Origin: Spirochaetaceae bacterium UBA6243
Lineage (GTDB): Bacteria > Spirochaetota > Spirochaetia > Treponematales > Rectinemataceae
Reading direction: 5' to 3'
DNA: 8,097 bases
NCBI GenBank assembly: GCA_002441395.1
Contig: DJVZ01000045.1
Span: 1-8,097 of the forward strand
The notes beneath the pieces are model-generated. The model saw only the letters and a program-made list of their open reading frames with translations, did no database searches and was not told the origin of the DNA. A program made the position numbers and the translations under genes. This document shows, one piece after another, positions 1 through 6,148 of the stretch; the stretch's first letter is position 1; each line of letters opens with the position of its first letter.

Positions 1-214
1 GCATGATTGATAGTAATCACGGGTTGAGCAACAAGATGAGGTCAATCACACTTTCCCTGCCAAAACAGATGAAAGTTGTAATATATTTTTTTATAATCAC
101 TTATAATGTTAATCTTGTATACTGCGCAAGTCTCATGGTGTCAACAGACAATTCGGGATCATTAGCATAACCAGTCCCGAGACTGACGTAGATAAACAGC
201 TACGATATACTTAA
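1..214. other. AT-rich stretch without a convincing gene
   Basis: No recognisable gene was found here on either strand. A 55-codon open frame on the plus strand (3-170) begins with an ATG but has no good ribosome binding site and no family resemblance. On the minus strand about 33 codons (101-202) read like protein but have no start. The base composition is clearly more AT-rich than the coding regions to the right. It is most likely a decayed intergenic region, together with the relic that follows it. Confidence 0.5.
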
Positions 215-319
215 AATTTGTCAATAACTCATTGTAAGTTAAAGAGGAATTCAAGTACCCAGTTTGATCCAACAATTGTGGACAGATTTGTGGCATATCT
301 TGAAAAGAATTTTCTATAA
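215..319 (+). pseudogene. Remnant of the C-terminal tail of an HD-GYP-type protein
   Basis: The frame ending in TAA at 317-319 reads KLKRNSSTQFDPTIVDRF and then about nine more residues. HD-GYP cyclic-di-GMP phosphodiesterase/response-regulator proteins typically end with a segment of the form EI-R-x-SGTQFDP-x-(V/I)V-x-x-F, and the match to that tail is close. Only about 32 codons survive. The frame is closed by a stop at 212-214, no start codon or HD/GYP catalytic motif precedes it, and the other plus-strand frames upstream show no continuation. The relic ends three bases before the nrdG stop codon, so it is convergent with nrdDG. The family assignment rests on one short motif and is an inference; chance resemblance is possible. 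Confidence 0.45.
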
Positions 320-322
320 AGG

Positions 323-934
323 TCAGCGGGCTTCAGGTCTGAGCCACTCAGCCGCAGGATTCAGGGGCTGCACTCGATAATGCGCCCCCGGGCCAAGGAA
401 CGAACGGATCAGGCGGGTATCTTTTTCATCGAGGAGCGGTTTCGCGAGTGTCGTCCTGAAAAGATACTCTGTCCCTGAGTTTCGGATGATCCTGATACTC
501 TCCTGGATGGCCCCGACGTCCACCGGGACGCCCGCCAGCTCGCCGTAGCGTCCGAAGGGTGCTTTGACATCCATCGCGATGAAGTCGACGAGCCCGGCCG
601 ACACAATCGCCGAGAGTCGGTCGGGGAAGCTGCCGTTCGTATCGAGTTTGACCAGATATCCCATCTGCCCTATCCTGTCCAGGAATTCCGGCAGATCATC
701 GTTCAGCAGGGGTTCGCCGCCGCTCACCACCACTCCCCGCAGCCGGCCGATCCTGGACCGCAAGAAATTGAAGACTTTTTCTTCGTCGAGGGGCGCCTCG
801 AAGCGCGCGGGGTCGACGAGCTGGGGGTTATGGCAATAAGGGCAGCGAAAGTTGCAGCCCTGCGTGAAGATGACGGCGCACAGGTGTCCCGGATAGTCGA
901 CGAGCGAGCAGCGCTGCAGTCCGCCTATGAGCAC
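323..934 (-). CDS. nrdG: Anaerobic ribonucleoside-triphosphate reductase activating protein (radical SAM)
   Basis: This 203-residue radical-SAM enzyme should use a [4Fe-4S] cluster and S-adenosylmethionine to make the glycyl radical on its partner NrdD, in the cytoplasm and without oxygen. The cluster-binding CxxxCxxC is visible as CNFRCPYC (Cys27, 31, 34), followed by HNPQL. A VSGGEPLL motif near residues 72-79 and a KLDTNG segment further on fit the radical-SAM barrel. Its form matches the NrdG2-type activases rather than the short E. coli-type NrdG. I chose the GTG at 934 because an excellent AAGGAGG lies just upstream, inside the last codons of nrdD, and the conserved protein begins there. 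A longer open frame (to 1108) only reads through nrdD out of frame. It overlaps nrdD by 10 bases, which implies translational coupling and joint control from the nrdD leader. Confidence 0.93.
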   Translation of the reverse strand: MLIGGLQRCSLVDYPGHLCAVIFTQGCNFRCPYCHNPQLVDPARFEAPLDEEKVFNFLRSRIGRLRGVVVSGGEPLLNDDLPEFLDRIGQMGYLVKLDTNGSFPDRLSAIVSAGLVDFIAMDVKAPFGRYGELAGVPVDVGAIQESIRIIRNSGTEYLFRTTLAKPLLDEKDTRLIRSFLGPGAHYRVQPLNPAAEWLRPEAR

Positions 935-3039
935 AGTTCCTCCTTCTTGACGCTGAATGTCTTCCGGAGTTCGAATTCTGCCTGTTTTCCTTTGTTCCAC
1001 TGCGCAATGGGACGGAGATACCCCGTAACCCTGGAATAGATTTCCGTCGGCTTGCCGCATTTCGGACATACGGCGACTTCTCCAGGGATATAGGCATGAT
1101 CGGGACAAATCGAAAACGTAGGCGTGAATGTAAAATACGGAAGTTTATAATTGCTGCAGATCGTACGAACCAGGGCTTTCACCGCCTCATAATCCTCGAC
1201 GCGCTCGCCTGAGAAGACATGAACAACGGTGCCACCTGTGTATTTGCCTTGGATTTCATCCTGCAGATCCAGATATTCGAAAATATCGTCGGTGTAATTC
1301 ACTGGAAGTTGTGTCGAGTTGGTATAGAATGGTTCGCGTTCGCCGCCCTCGAGGTCATTGGAAGTATTGGCACATATGATATCCGGATACTTGTTCTTAT
1401 CGAGCTTCGCCAGACGATAGCTCGCTCCCTCTGCGGGGCTTGCCTCAAGATTGTAGTTGTTGCCTGTCGATTCCTGGAATTCTATGAGGCGGTGGCGCAG
1501 ATAATCCATGACTCTGAGGGCGAACTTCTGCCCTACAGCCGACGCAATGCCCTCTCCGAAGAGATTCCGGCACGCCTCGTTCATGCCGATCACCCCAATC
1601 GTCGAGAAGTGATTCTTCCAGAAACATCCGAAATGTTTTTCGACGTCGCGCAAATAATACTTCGAATAGGGGTAAAGATTATTGCTGGTGAACCGCTCCA
1701 ACACCTTCCGCTTGATCTCGAGGCTCTCCCGGGCGAGCAACAGGCGAGCATCGAGGAGCCTGAGAAATTCATCTTCATCGTGGGCGAGGTAGCCTATCCG
1801 CGGCAGGTTGATCGTCACCACGCCGATCGAGCCGGTCAGAGGGTTAGACCCAAACAGACCACCGCCACGTTTTCTGAGCTCGCGGTTGTCGAGCCTGAGG
1901 CGGCAACACATCGAGCGCGCATCCTCAGGCTTCATGTCGGAGTTGACGAAGTTCGAGAAATAAGGCACCCCATATCGGGCCGTCACCTTCCAGAGCATAT
2001 CGAGCTCGTGGTTGTCCCAGTCGAAATCCGGAGTGATATTGTAGGTGGGTATCGGAAAAGTGAAGACCCGCCCGGCCGCGTCGCCCTCGTACATGACCTC
2101 GAGGAACGCCCTGTTGAAGAGGTTCATCTCAGGCTGAAATTCGCGGTATGTCACTGGCTGCGGCTCGCCACCGATAATGACTGCCTCGTCCGCGTATGTT
2201 TTCGGCACCACGAGATCGAGGGTGACGTTCGTGAAAGGAGTCTGGAAGCCAACCCGCGTCGGCACGTTGATGTTGAACAGAAATTCCTGGAGCGCCTGTT
2301 TCACCTCAGGATAGGTCAGTCTATCGTAACGGATGAATGGCGCGAGCAGCGTGTCGAAGCTCGAAAATGCCTGGGCTCCCGCGGCTTCTCCCTGCAGGGT
2401 GTAGAAAAAATTGACGATCTGACCGAGCGCGCTCCGAAAGTGCCGGGCGGGCCGGCTCTCGATCTTTCCCGTGACTCCCCGAAATCCCTCGACCAACAGC
2501 GCCTTGAGATCCCAGCCAACACAATAGACAGAGAGCACATTCAGGTCGTGGATATGGAAATCGCCGTCGAGGTGAGCATCTCTTATCTCGGATGGATAGA
2601 TTTGGTTCAGCCAATAGCCGCTGCTGATCTCGGACGAGATATAATTATTCAAACCCTGGAGCGAGAAGGTCATGTTGCTGTTCTCATTGACGCGCCAGTC
2701 CCTCTGATTCAGGTACTGATCGACCAGTTCCCCGTTCGAGCGCGCGGTGATTTCCCTGATCCTGGCGTGCTGGTCTCGGTAGAGAATGTAGGCTTTCGCC
2801 GTTTTCCGGTAAGGAGAAGCGAGGAGAACTTCCTCGACGATATCCTGGATTGCTTCTACGGTCGGTATCTTCTCACCGAAAGCCTGCTGGGCCATCATCA
2901 GCGCGCGGAGTGCAAGCCGCTTCGCAATGGGGGCATCAAATTCTCCCGTCGCCGCGCCTGCTTTCGAGATCGCGGAGCCTATCTTCTCCGCGTCAAAACG
3001 GACTTCACTGCCATTGCGTTTAATTATTGATTGAAACAT
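925..3039 (-). CDS. nrdD: Anaerobic (class III) ribonucleoside-triphosphate reductase
   Basis: This 704-residue protein reduces ribonucleoside triphosphates to deoxyribonucleotides in the absence of oxygen, using a glycyl radical made by NrdG. Residues about 3-95 look like the ATP-cone that senses ATP/dATP. The body holds the expected active-site cysteines, Cys173 in VYCVGWDL and the pair at 378-379 in MCCRLRL, followed by GGGLFGSNPLTGSIGVVTIN. The C-terminus carries the zinc site CPDH...CPKC (Cys645, Cys658, Cys661; His648 sits where some relatives have Cys) and the glycyl-radical loop RVTGYLRP with Gly673. It is full length for the family. The ATG at 3039 has a strong AGGGAGG five bases upstream. 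Expression is probably set by NrdR at the promoter and by a cobalamin riboswitch in the leader. The 603-codon open frame on the opposite strand is a coding shadow. Confidence 0.97.
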   Translation of the reverse strand: MFQSIIKRNGSEVRFDAEKIGSAISKAGAATGEFDAPIAKRLALRALMMAQQAFGEKIPTVEAIQDIVEEVLLASPYRKTAKAYILYRDQHARIREITARSNGELVDQYLNQRDWRVNENSNMTFSLQGLNNYISSEISSGYWLNQIYPSEIRDAHLDGDFHIHDLNVLSVYCVGWDLKALLVEGFRGVTGKIESRPARHFRSALGQIVNFFYTLQGEAAGAQAFSSFDTLLAPFIRYDRLTYPEVKQALQEFLFNINVPTRVGFQTPFTNVTLDLVVPKTYADEAVIIGGEPQPVTYREFQPEMNLFNRAFLEVMYEGDAAGRVFTFPIPTYNITPDFDWDNHELDMLWKVTARYGVPYFSNFVNSDMKPEDARSMCCRLRLDNRELRKRGGGLFGSNPLTGSIGVVTINLPRIGYLAHDEDEFLRLLDARLLLARESLEIKRKVLERFTSNNLYPYSKYYLRDVEKHFGCFWKNHFSTIGVIGMNEACRNLFGEGIASAVGQKFALRVMDYLRHRLIEFQESTGNNYNLEASPAEGASYRLAKLDKNKYPDIICANTSNDLEGGEREPFYTNSTQLPVNYTDDIFEYLDLQDEIQGKYTGGTVVHVFSGERVEDYEAVKALVRTICSNYKLPYFTFTPTFSICPDHAYIPGEVAVCPKCGKPTEIYSRVTGYLRPIAQWNKGKQAEFELRKTFSVKKEELCS

Positions 3040-3043
3040 GGAA

Positions 3044-3050
3044 CCTCCCT
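3044..3050 (-). promoter_or_regulatory. nrdD Shine-Dalgarno, possibly masked by the leader
   Basis: On the minus strand the sequence AGGGAGG lies five bases before the ATG of nrdD and is a near-perfect ribosome binding site. The heptamer GAGGGAG (3051 to 3045) is fully complementary to CTCCCTC at 3095 to 3089, so a hairpin with a 37-base loop could hide it. The identical heptamer GAGGGAG occurs again at 3207 to 3201, just after the riboswitch aptamer, and would compete for the same partner. The ribosome site is seen directly; the switching is inferred. Confidence 0.75.
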
Positions 3051-3088
3051 CATGAACACCTATACTTTACGGAGACCAAAATCATTCG

Positions 3089-3207
3089 GAGGGAGTAATG
3101 GGAGAAAATGATGGAATAACAGAACCGATTGATCTTAGAAATCTTAGATGCCTATTCTTCACCTACAATCATTCTGCGGACACACCACACAGCTCTCTTC
3201 CTCCCTC
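3089..3207 (-). promoter_or_regulatory. Candidate riboswitch expression platform (alternative pairing)
   Basis: Downstream of the aptamer, CTCCCTC (3095-3089) can pair with GAGGGAG at 3207-3201 or with the identical heptamer that includes the nrdD ribosome binding site (3051-3045). These pairings exclude each other, the layout expected of a translational switch. A small TCGG/CCGA hairpin with an 8-base loop (about 3221-3206) lies next to the upstream copy and could serve as the P13-like partner of the aptamer loop L5; that is speculative. No energies were computed. Confidence 0.45.
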
Positions 3208-3228
3208 GGGAAACGAACCGACGCATCA

Positions 3229-3378
3229 GACAGGATAGGTCTTCCGGCTCCGGGCACCCTACTCACCCGCCTTCCCATCTCGCCTCACCGCGAGACAGTG
3301 GTTTTTTCTTGGGCTTTCGCTCCCGACACGGCTGCGGGGCAGCGGGAGACTCGCACTCCTCTTCCCTGGCATCCTGTC
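3229..3378 (-). promoter_or_regulatory. Cobalamin (B12) riboswitch aptamer upstream of nrdDG
   Basis: Read on the minus strand, this leader has the ordered landmarks of the cobalamin riboswitch. They are an opening P1 strand GACAGGAT (3378-3371), a GCCCCGCAGCCGTG core segment (near 3340-3327), GAGCGAAAGCCC, the L5 sequence CCACTG (3301-3296), GATGGGAAGGC (around 3279-3269), and the B12 box AGCCGGAAGACCTATCC (3249-3233). It closes with ATCCTGTC (3236-3229), an exact 8-base complement of the opening strand. The aptamer sits between the nrdDG promoter and nrdD, so it should lower expression when adenosyl- or another cobalamin is plentiful. I see no GC hairpin plus U run between it and nrdD, which favours control of translation over termination. 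Exact outer limits could differ by some bases. Confidence 0.93.
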
Positions 3379-3462
3379 AATTTGAAAACATTGTGCTAAA
3401 AGAACCCTGTGCATGCATGCTGCATTGATAAGAAAGCAGAACCTTTGACATGCAACAACGTC

Positions 3463-3491
3463 ATCCTATGTGGGATCATCGGAGTTGTCAA
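3463..3491 (-). promoter_or_regulatory. Sigma-70-type promoter of nrdDG
   Basis: On the minus strand a consensus -35, TTGACA (3491-3486), is followed after exactly 17 bases by TAGGAT (3468-3463), which matches four of six positions of TATAAT. Transcription would begin near 3456 and produce a leader of about 417 bases that contains the whole cobalamin aptamer. The -35 lies inside one of the two NrdR-box-like sites, so a bound repressor would block polymerase. Confidence 0.65.
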
Positions 3492-3501
3492 TATCTTGCG
3501 T
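3486..3501 (-). promoter_or_regulatory. NrdR box, promoter-proximal (weaker half of the pair)
   Basis: The 16-mer TGTCAATATCTTGCGT (plus strand) agrees with the NrdR consensus acaCwATATaTwGtgt at 11 positions, including the central AATAT and the G at position 13. It overlaps the TTGACA -35 of nrdDG. On its own it would be weak evidence; its support comes from lying exactly 31 bases from the near-perfect box at 3517, which is the spacing usual for paired NrdR sites. Confidence 0.6.
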
Positions 3502-3516
3502 TATAATTTTCAACAT

Positions 3517-3532
3517 ATACAATATATTGTGT
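3517..3532 (-). promoter_or_regulatory. NrdR box, promoter-distal
   Basis: The 16-mer ATACAATATATTGTGT matches the NrdR consensus acaCwATATaTwGtgt at 15 of 16 positions and contains the perfect palindrome ACAATATATTGT. NrdR is the zinc-ribbon/ATP-cone repressor of ribonucleotide reductase genes and binds pairs of such boxes about 31 bases apart near nrd promoters. The second box is at 3486-3501. Together they place nrdDG under NrdR, which would repress when dATP is abundant. Confidence 0.78.
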
Positions 3533-3564
3533 AGGCAACATTCTGATATTCCGAACCCCGACCT

Positions 3565-3593
3565 TTGTACACCACGGCATCCGATGTTATAGT
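3565..3593 (+). promoter_or_regulatory. Possible promoter pointing away from nrdDG
   Basis: TTGTAC (3565-3570) and TATAGT (3588-3593) are separated by exactly 17 bases. The -10 is strong (five of six) and the -35 is weak (three of six). It would drive the short open start at 3643, which has its own ribosome binding site. It may be the surviving promoter of a gene now lost. Confidence 0.35.
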
Positions 3594-3642
3594 ACGTGCA
3601 GCCACGTCGCGGTAGGGAAATGTTTTGCACAGAGGTGAAACC

Positions 3643-3693
3643 ATGGACAAAGCCACTGTCGGTATTATAGGCGGTGACTTTCATAATATATAA
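3643..3693 (+). pseudogene. Short open start resembling an MTA/purine nucleoside phosphorylase N-terminus
   Basis: After an AGAGGTGA ribosome binding site, an ATG opens the peptide MDKATVGIIGGDFHNI and then a TAA. The pattern KA-(T/K)-(V/I)-GIIGG is typical of the first residues of S-methyl-5'-thioadenosine phosphorylases, although IGG starts also occur in nucleotide-binding proteins, so the family is not certain. Only 16 residues remain before the stop. The region beyond it is in the same frame but looks like a different protein (a short-chain dehydrogenase), so this is probably a truncated relic joined to another relic. A functional micropeptide is possible but unsupported. Confidence 0.35.
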
Positions 3694-3851
3694 AGAGCAA
3701 AAGTCTCAGGGACTTTATCTACGAGAGCAATGGCACTGGCCAAGGCCTATGCGGTTTCAAAATATATGCTGCTTCTGTTTACCGTGGAACTTACGGAGCG
3801 CGTGCAGAACAGGGGTGTCGCCGTGAACGCCATTAAGGCAACCCCGGCACG
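3694..3851 (+). pseudogene. Fragment of a short-chain dehydrogenase/reductase (SDR)
   Basis: From the ATG at 3730 the frame reads AYAVSKYMLLLFTVELTER and continues through a GVAVNAI segment. This is the SDR active-site region. It has Tyr-x-x-x-Lys (YAVSK), the helix after it, which in relatives reads LFT-x-ELA-x-R, and the following strand GVxVNAxxPG. The N-terminal NAD(P)-binding TGxxxGIG part is missing, and the fragment ends where the neighbouring minus-strand gene ends at 3852, after which the plus-strand frame is only antisense. The surviving 40 or so residues cannot form a functional enzyme. It was probably cut short when the gene now at 3852-4784 came to lie beside it. The family call is fairly safe; the subfamily is unknown. 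Confidence 0.65.
3700..3716. repeat. Small perfect inverted repeat between two gene relics
   Basis: AAAGTC and GACTTT flank the five bases TCAGG, giving a six-base-pair stem. It lies exactly between the phosphorylase-like start and the dehydrogenase-like fragment. There is no T run, so it is not a convincing terminator. It may be incidental or mark the junction at which the two relics were joined. Confidence 0.35.
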
Positions 3852-4784
3852 TTATCGGATATTGTCGTTTATCCAGTTCCGGAGCCCGGTGCTCATCGGG
3901 AAATTCCCCCAGCCATCATCATCCAGAACAGTGTCGTAGCGGAGAGAAATCACCTCATCGAGGACGGCAGGCTTGTATGCATTTGAGTCGCTGTTCCAGA
4001 AATTCATGGGATACATTGCGGAAGGAGGAAGTTCCTGGCGTTCTGCAACCTTGGTTTTGCCCGCGACGGCGATGCTGAGCGCGGCCTGGTGCATGAATAT
4101 CTTGTACAGGACATGTTCCTGGCAATATGCTCGCATGAACCTATCCCCGGCAAAAATCCGCAGAAGCCTCTCCCATTCACGAAATATTCCTAGTTCCGGC
4201 CTTATGCCGACAAGACCCGCCGCAATATAGAAGCGCAAAACTTTCCGGTCTATATAACTCGTTGTAGTCCCCATGCTTCTATAATCGACACCGCCGAGCA
4301 CGCATGCGCGCCGCCAGAATTCGTTGTGGACATCTTCCGGTCCAGCGCTAGCCTGGCCAATATTCTGAACGTTCACAGGCCTGAACGAAACTTTTTTTTC
4401 AGCGCACGGCAGCAGGGGCGCGAGGTCATTGAGCACAAGCGAATCACGGTCAAACCAGAGGAGTTCCGACGCCTTCCCTTCAGCGCGGCGCTCCGCCTCG
4501 GCCGCCGCGAGCGCCTTCTGCGCAAAGGGAAAATCCGTCAGGTCCTGAACGTCGCGATACGGGAGCAGCTCGACATGCAAGGCCGCCGCCTTTTCAAAGA
4601 CCTGCGCCTGTATCTTGCCGGCATCCTGGCACATGACCCAAACCGGCGCCGATCCACAGATTCCTCCATAACGCCGGATGCTCGCCGCAAGCAGGAGCAG
4701 GTCGGTATTGGGCGACCCTCTGTATGTGTAATCGCAATACGCGATGGCGAGAGAAGGTGACAGGTGATCTGTGTCGTTTGCCAT
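3852..4784 (-). CDS. Putative GT-A-fold glycosyltransferase-like protein
   Basis: The 310-residue product has no family I can name firmly. Several features resemble nucleotide-sugar glycosyltransferases of the GT-A type. There is an N-terminal strand followed by a TDLLLLAASIRRYGG helix, a LLWFDRDSLVLNDLAPLL segment at about 109-125 whose DRD (112-114) sits where a metal-binding DxD is expected, and FYIAAGLVGIRPELG at about 185-199, which recalls the (F/Y)xNAGxxxxR stretch of such enzymes. No signal peptide or membrane segment is seen, so a cytoplasmic enzyme is likely. I chose the ATG at 4784 because AGGGG lies nine bases upstream; a TTG at 4793 is in frame but sits directly against that site. 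It stands alone, divergent from the dioxygenase operon. Coding is well supported; substrate and role are unknown. Confidence 0.75.
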   Translation of the reverse strand: MANDTDHLSPSLAIAYCDYTYRGSPNTDLLLLAASIRRYGGICGSAPVWVMCQDAGKIQAQVFEKAAALHVELLPYRDVQDLTDFPFAQKALAAAEAERRAEGKASELLWFDRDSLVLNDLAPLLPCAEKKVSFRPVNVQNIGQASAGPEDVHNEFWRRACVLGGVDYRSMGTTTSYIDRKVLRFYIAAGLVGIRPELGIFREWERLLRIFAGDRFMRAYCQEHVLYKIFMHQAALSIAVAGKTKVAERQELPPSAMYPMNFWNSDSNAYKPAVLDEVISLRYDTVLDDDGWGNFPMSTGLRNWINDNIR

Positions 4785-4908
4785 GCTCTTCAACCCCTGT
4801 ATTCACAGCATTTTGTTTATGACAGACAACGCTGCCTGGATAAAACTAGTATATTATATATATCGATTTGATAGAAACAGCCAATCGTCTTTCAGGAGGA
4901 ATAAGCCT
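4785..4908. promoter_or_regulatory. Shared divergent promoter region
   Basis: These 124 bases separate two genes transcribed away from each other. The centre (about 4850-4862) is a run of alternating A and T. On the minus strand it contains a perfect TATAAT (4858-4853) suitable as -10 for the glycosyltransferase-like gene, with only a weak -35 upstream. On the plus strand TATATT (4850-4855) could serve the dioxygenase, again without a clear -35. I see no obvious operator palindrome. Confidence 0.35.
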
Positions 4909-5721
4909 ATGGCAGAGATAGAAAAAAACGACGGCGCGGCCCAGATTGTTTATTTTTCTCACGGCGGTGGCCCGCTGCCGATTCTGGGCGATCCCGGCCA
5001 CCGGTCGATGGTCCGCTTCATGGAAGCGCTCCCGGCAAAACTCAGAAAGCCGGACGCGATTCTCGTGATAAGCGCCCACTGGGAAGCACATGAAGTGACG
5101 CTGACAGGCGGAGAGTCCCCTCCCCTGATCTATGATTATTATGGTTTCCCTGAAGAAGCGTACGATATAACCTATCCCGCCCCCGGCCAACCCGGACTGG
5201 TGGAACTCATTGCCGGGCTGCTTCAAAAAAGCGGCATTCCTTCGCGCGTCGACAAAAACCGCGGTTTCGACCACGGAATGTTCATACCCCTGAAACTCAT
5301 GTACCCCGACGCCCTTATCCCCACGGTCCAGATGTCGCTTCTCCACAGCCTCGATCCATCTTCTCACCTTAAGCTTGGCAGGGCTCTGCGCCCCCTCCTC
5401 GAGAAAAACATTCTCGTCATAGGCTCAGGATTTTCTTTCCACAATCTGGGGGCATTTTCCTGGCGCGGGGAAGCCGCCACGGACACGAAGAATGATGCCT
5501 TTCAGAACTGGCTCATCGATCTCTGCACAGGGGATCTCTCGGAGTCGGACCGTGAGCACAGCCTCGAATACTGGGAAGAAGCTCCCTCTGCCCGCTACTG
5601 CCACCCGCGCGAAGAGCATCTGCTCCCGCTCCACGTCTGTGCCGGCATGGCGAATAGACCAGCCCGCGTCATTTTCGACGATTTCATACTTGGGAAGCGC
5701 GCGGTCGCTTTCCAGTGGTAA
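4909..5721 (+). CDS. LigB/DODA-family extradiol ring-cleavage dioxygenase
   Basis: The 270-residue protein belongs to the class III extradiol dioxygenase (LigB) superfamily, and closely follows the 4,5-DOPA dioxygenase/YgiD branch. That branch opens catecholic rings with O2 using a single metal ion. Conserved blocks appear in order: SHGGGP with His18, VISAHWE with His57, FDHGMFIPLKLMYP with His122, GSGFSFHNL with His178, and EEHLLPL with His237. His18, His57 and His237 are the likely metal ligands, and His122/His178 the conserved active-site histidines. The ATG at 4909 has an AGGAGG nine bases upstream; the longer frame from 4771 has no such site. It begins a run of three genes on this strand, 20 bases ahead of the DsrE-like gene. 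The true substrate is unknown, because many members with this fold have no tested aromatic substrate. Confidence 0.9.
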   Translation: MAEIEKNDGAAQIVYFSHGGGPLPILGDPGHRSMVRFMEALPAKLRKPDAILVISAHWEAHEVTLTGGESPPLIYDYYGFPEEAYDITYPAPGQPGLVELIAGLLQKSGIPSRVDKNRGFDHGMFIPLKLMYPDALIPTVQMSLLHSLDPSSHLKLGRALRPLLEKNILVIGSGFSFHNLGAFSWRGEAATDTKNDAFQNWLIDLCTGDLSESDREHSLEYWEEAPSARYCHPREEHLLPLHVCAGMANRPARVIFDDFILGKRAVAFQW

Positions 5722-5741
5722 ATCATGAAAGGGGAAAGGCC

Positions 5742-6083
5742 ATGATAGTCAATGTTGTTTTTCATGTGGACGAAATTGAGAAATGGGAGCTGGCTCTCGC
5801 AAACGTGCATAATCTTCTGGCGGGCATTGAGGTCGAGCGGTCCCAGGTCGAAGTCGTGGCGAATGGAAAAGGAGTGGAAATATTCGCTTCGCCCGACGAA
5901 AAATCCTTGCATACAATGACAATCCTGGCCGACCGGGGAGTCAGGTTCTGCGCCTGCCAGAATTCTCTGAAGAGCCACAACATAAACGAAGAAGAAGTGC
6001 CTGAATTCTTCGTCGTTGTGCCGATCGGCGTATTGGAGCTCGCGGAAAAGCAGCAGAAGGGCTTTGCTTATATCAAGCCTTGA
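5742..6083 (+). CDS. DsrE-like small protein
   Basis: The 113-residue protein looks like a DsrE/DsrF-like member (COG1416 type) of the family of small cytoplasmic alpha/beta proteins, some of which carry sulfur as a persulfide. The clearest block is VRFCACQNSL at about 67-76, where the cysteine of CQN (Cys72) is the usual conserved residue, with an extra Cys70 two positions before it. The C-terminal stretch VVVPIGVLELAEKQQKGFAYIKP also fits the family, where V-P-x-GVxELxxKQxxGxxYI is typical. The ATG at 5742 follows GGGG and AAAGG; the in-frame GTG at 5715 would overlap the dioxygenase and lacks a ribosome site. Only 20 bases separate it from the dioxygenase, so the two are likely co-transcribed. 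Its sulfur donor or acceptor cannot be told from this sequence, as no dsr, tus or sulfite reductase genes lie nearby. Confidence 0.85.
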   Translation: MIVNVVFHVDEIEKWELALANVHNLLAGIEVERSQVEVVANGKGVEIFASPDEKSLHTMTILADRGVRFCACQNSLKSHNINEEEVPEFFVVVPIGVLELAEKQQKGFAYIKP

Positions 6084-6148
6084 CACCGGGGCCCAGACTT
6101 TTTGCCCAATCCTTGACCACTGGTGCATTCATCACTACTCTAAGGTCT

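Noticed and set aside
935..1108. Longer N-terminus for NrdG
   Set aside because: It overlaps nrdD out of frame, has no family resemblance before residue 59, and the GTG at 934 has a strong ribosome binding site.
1219..3030. 603-codon open frame on the plus strand opposite nrdD
   Set aside because: It lies entirely antisense to a well-conserved nrdD, its translation resembles no family I know, and long antisense frames are common opposite GC-rich genes.
3121..3160. Direct repeat TCTTAGA in the nrdD leader
   Set aside because: Two short AT-rich copies with a two-base gap; there is no hairpin or known binding site, so chance is likely.
3466..3684. 72-codon minus-strand open frame across the nrdDG control region
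   Set aside because: It covers the NrdR boxes and promoter, and its translation shows no family resemblance or ribosome site.
6113..6141. Possible promoter before rpiB (TTGACC, 17 bases, TACTCT)
   Set aside because: The -10 matches only three of six positions and the start site would fall almost on the ATG, so read-through from the upstream genes is the simpler reading.
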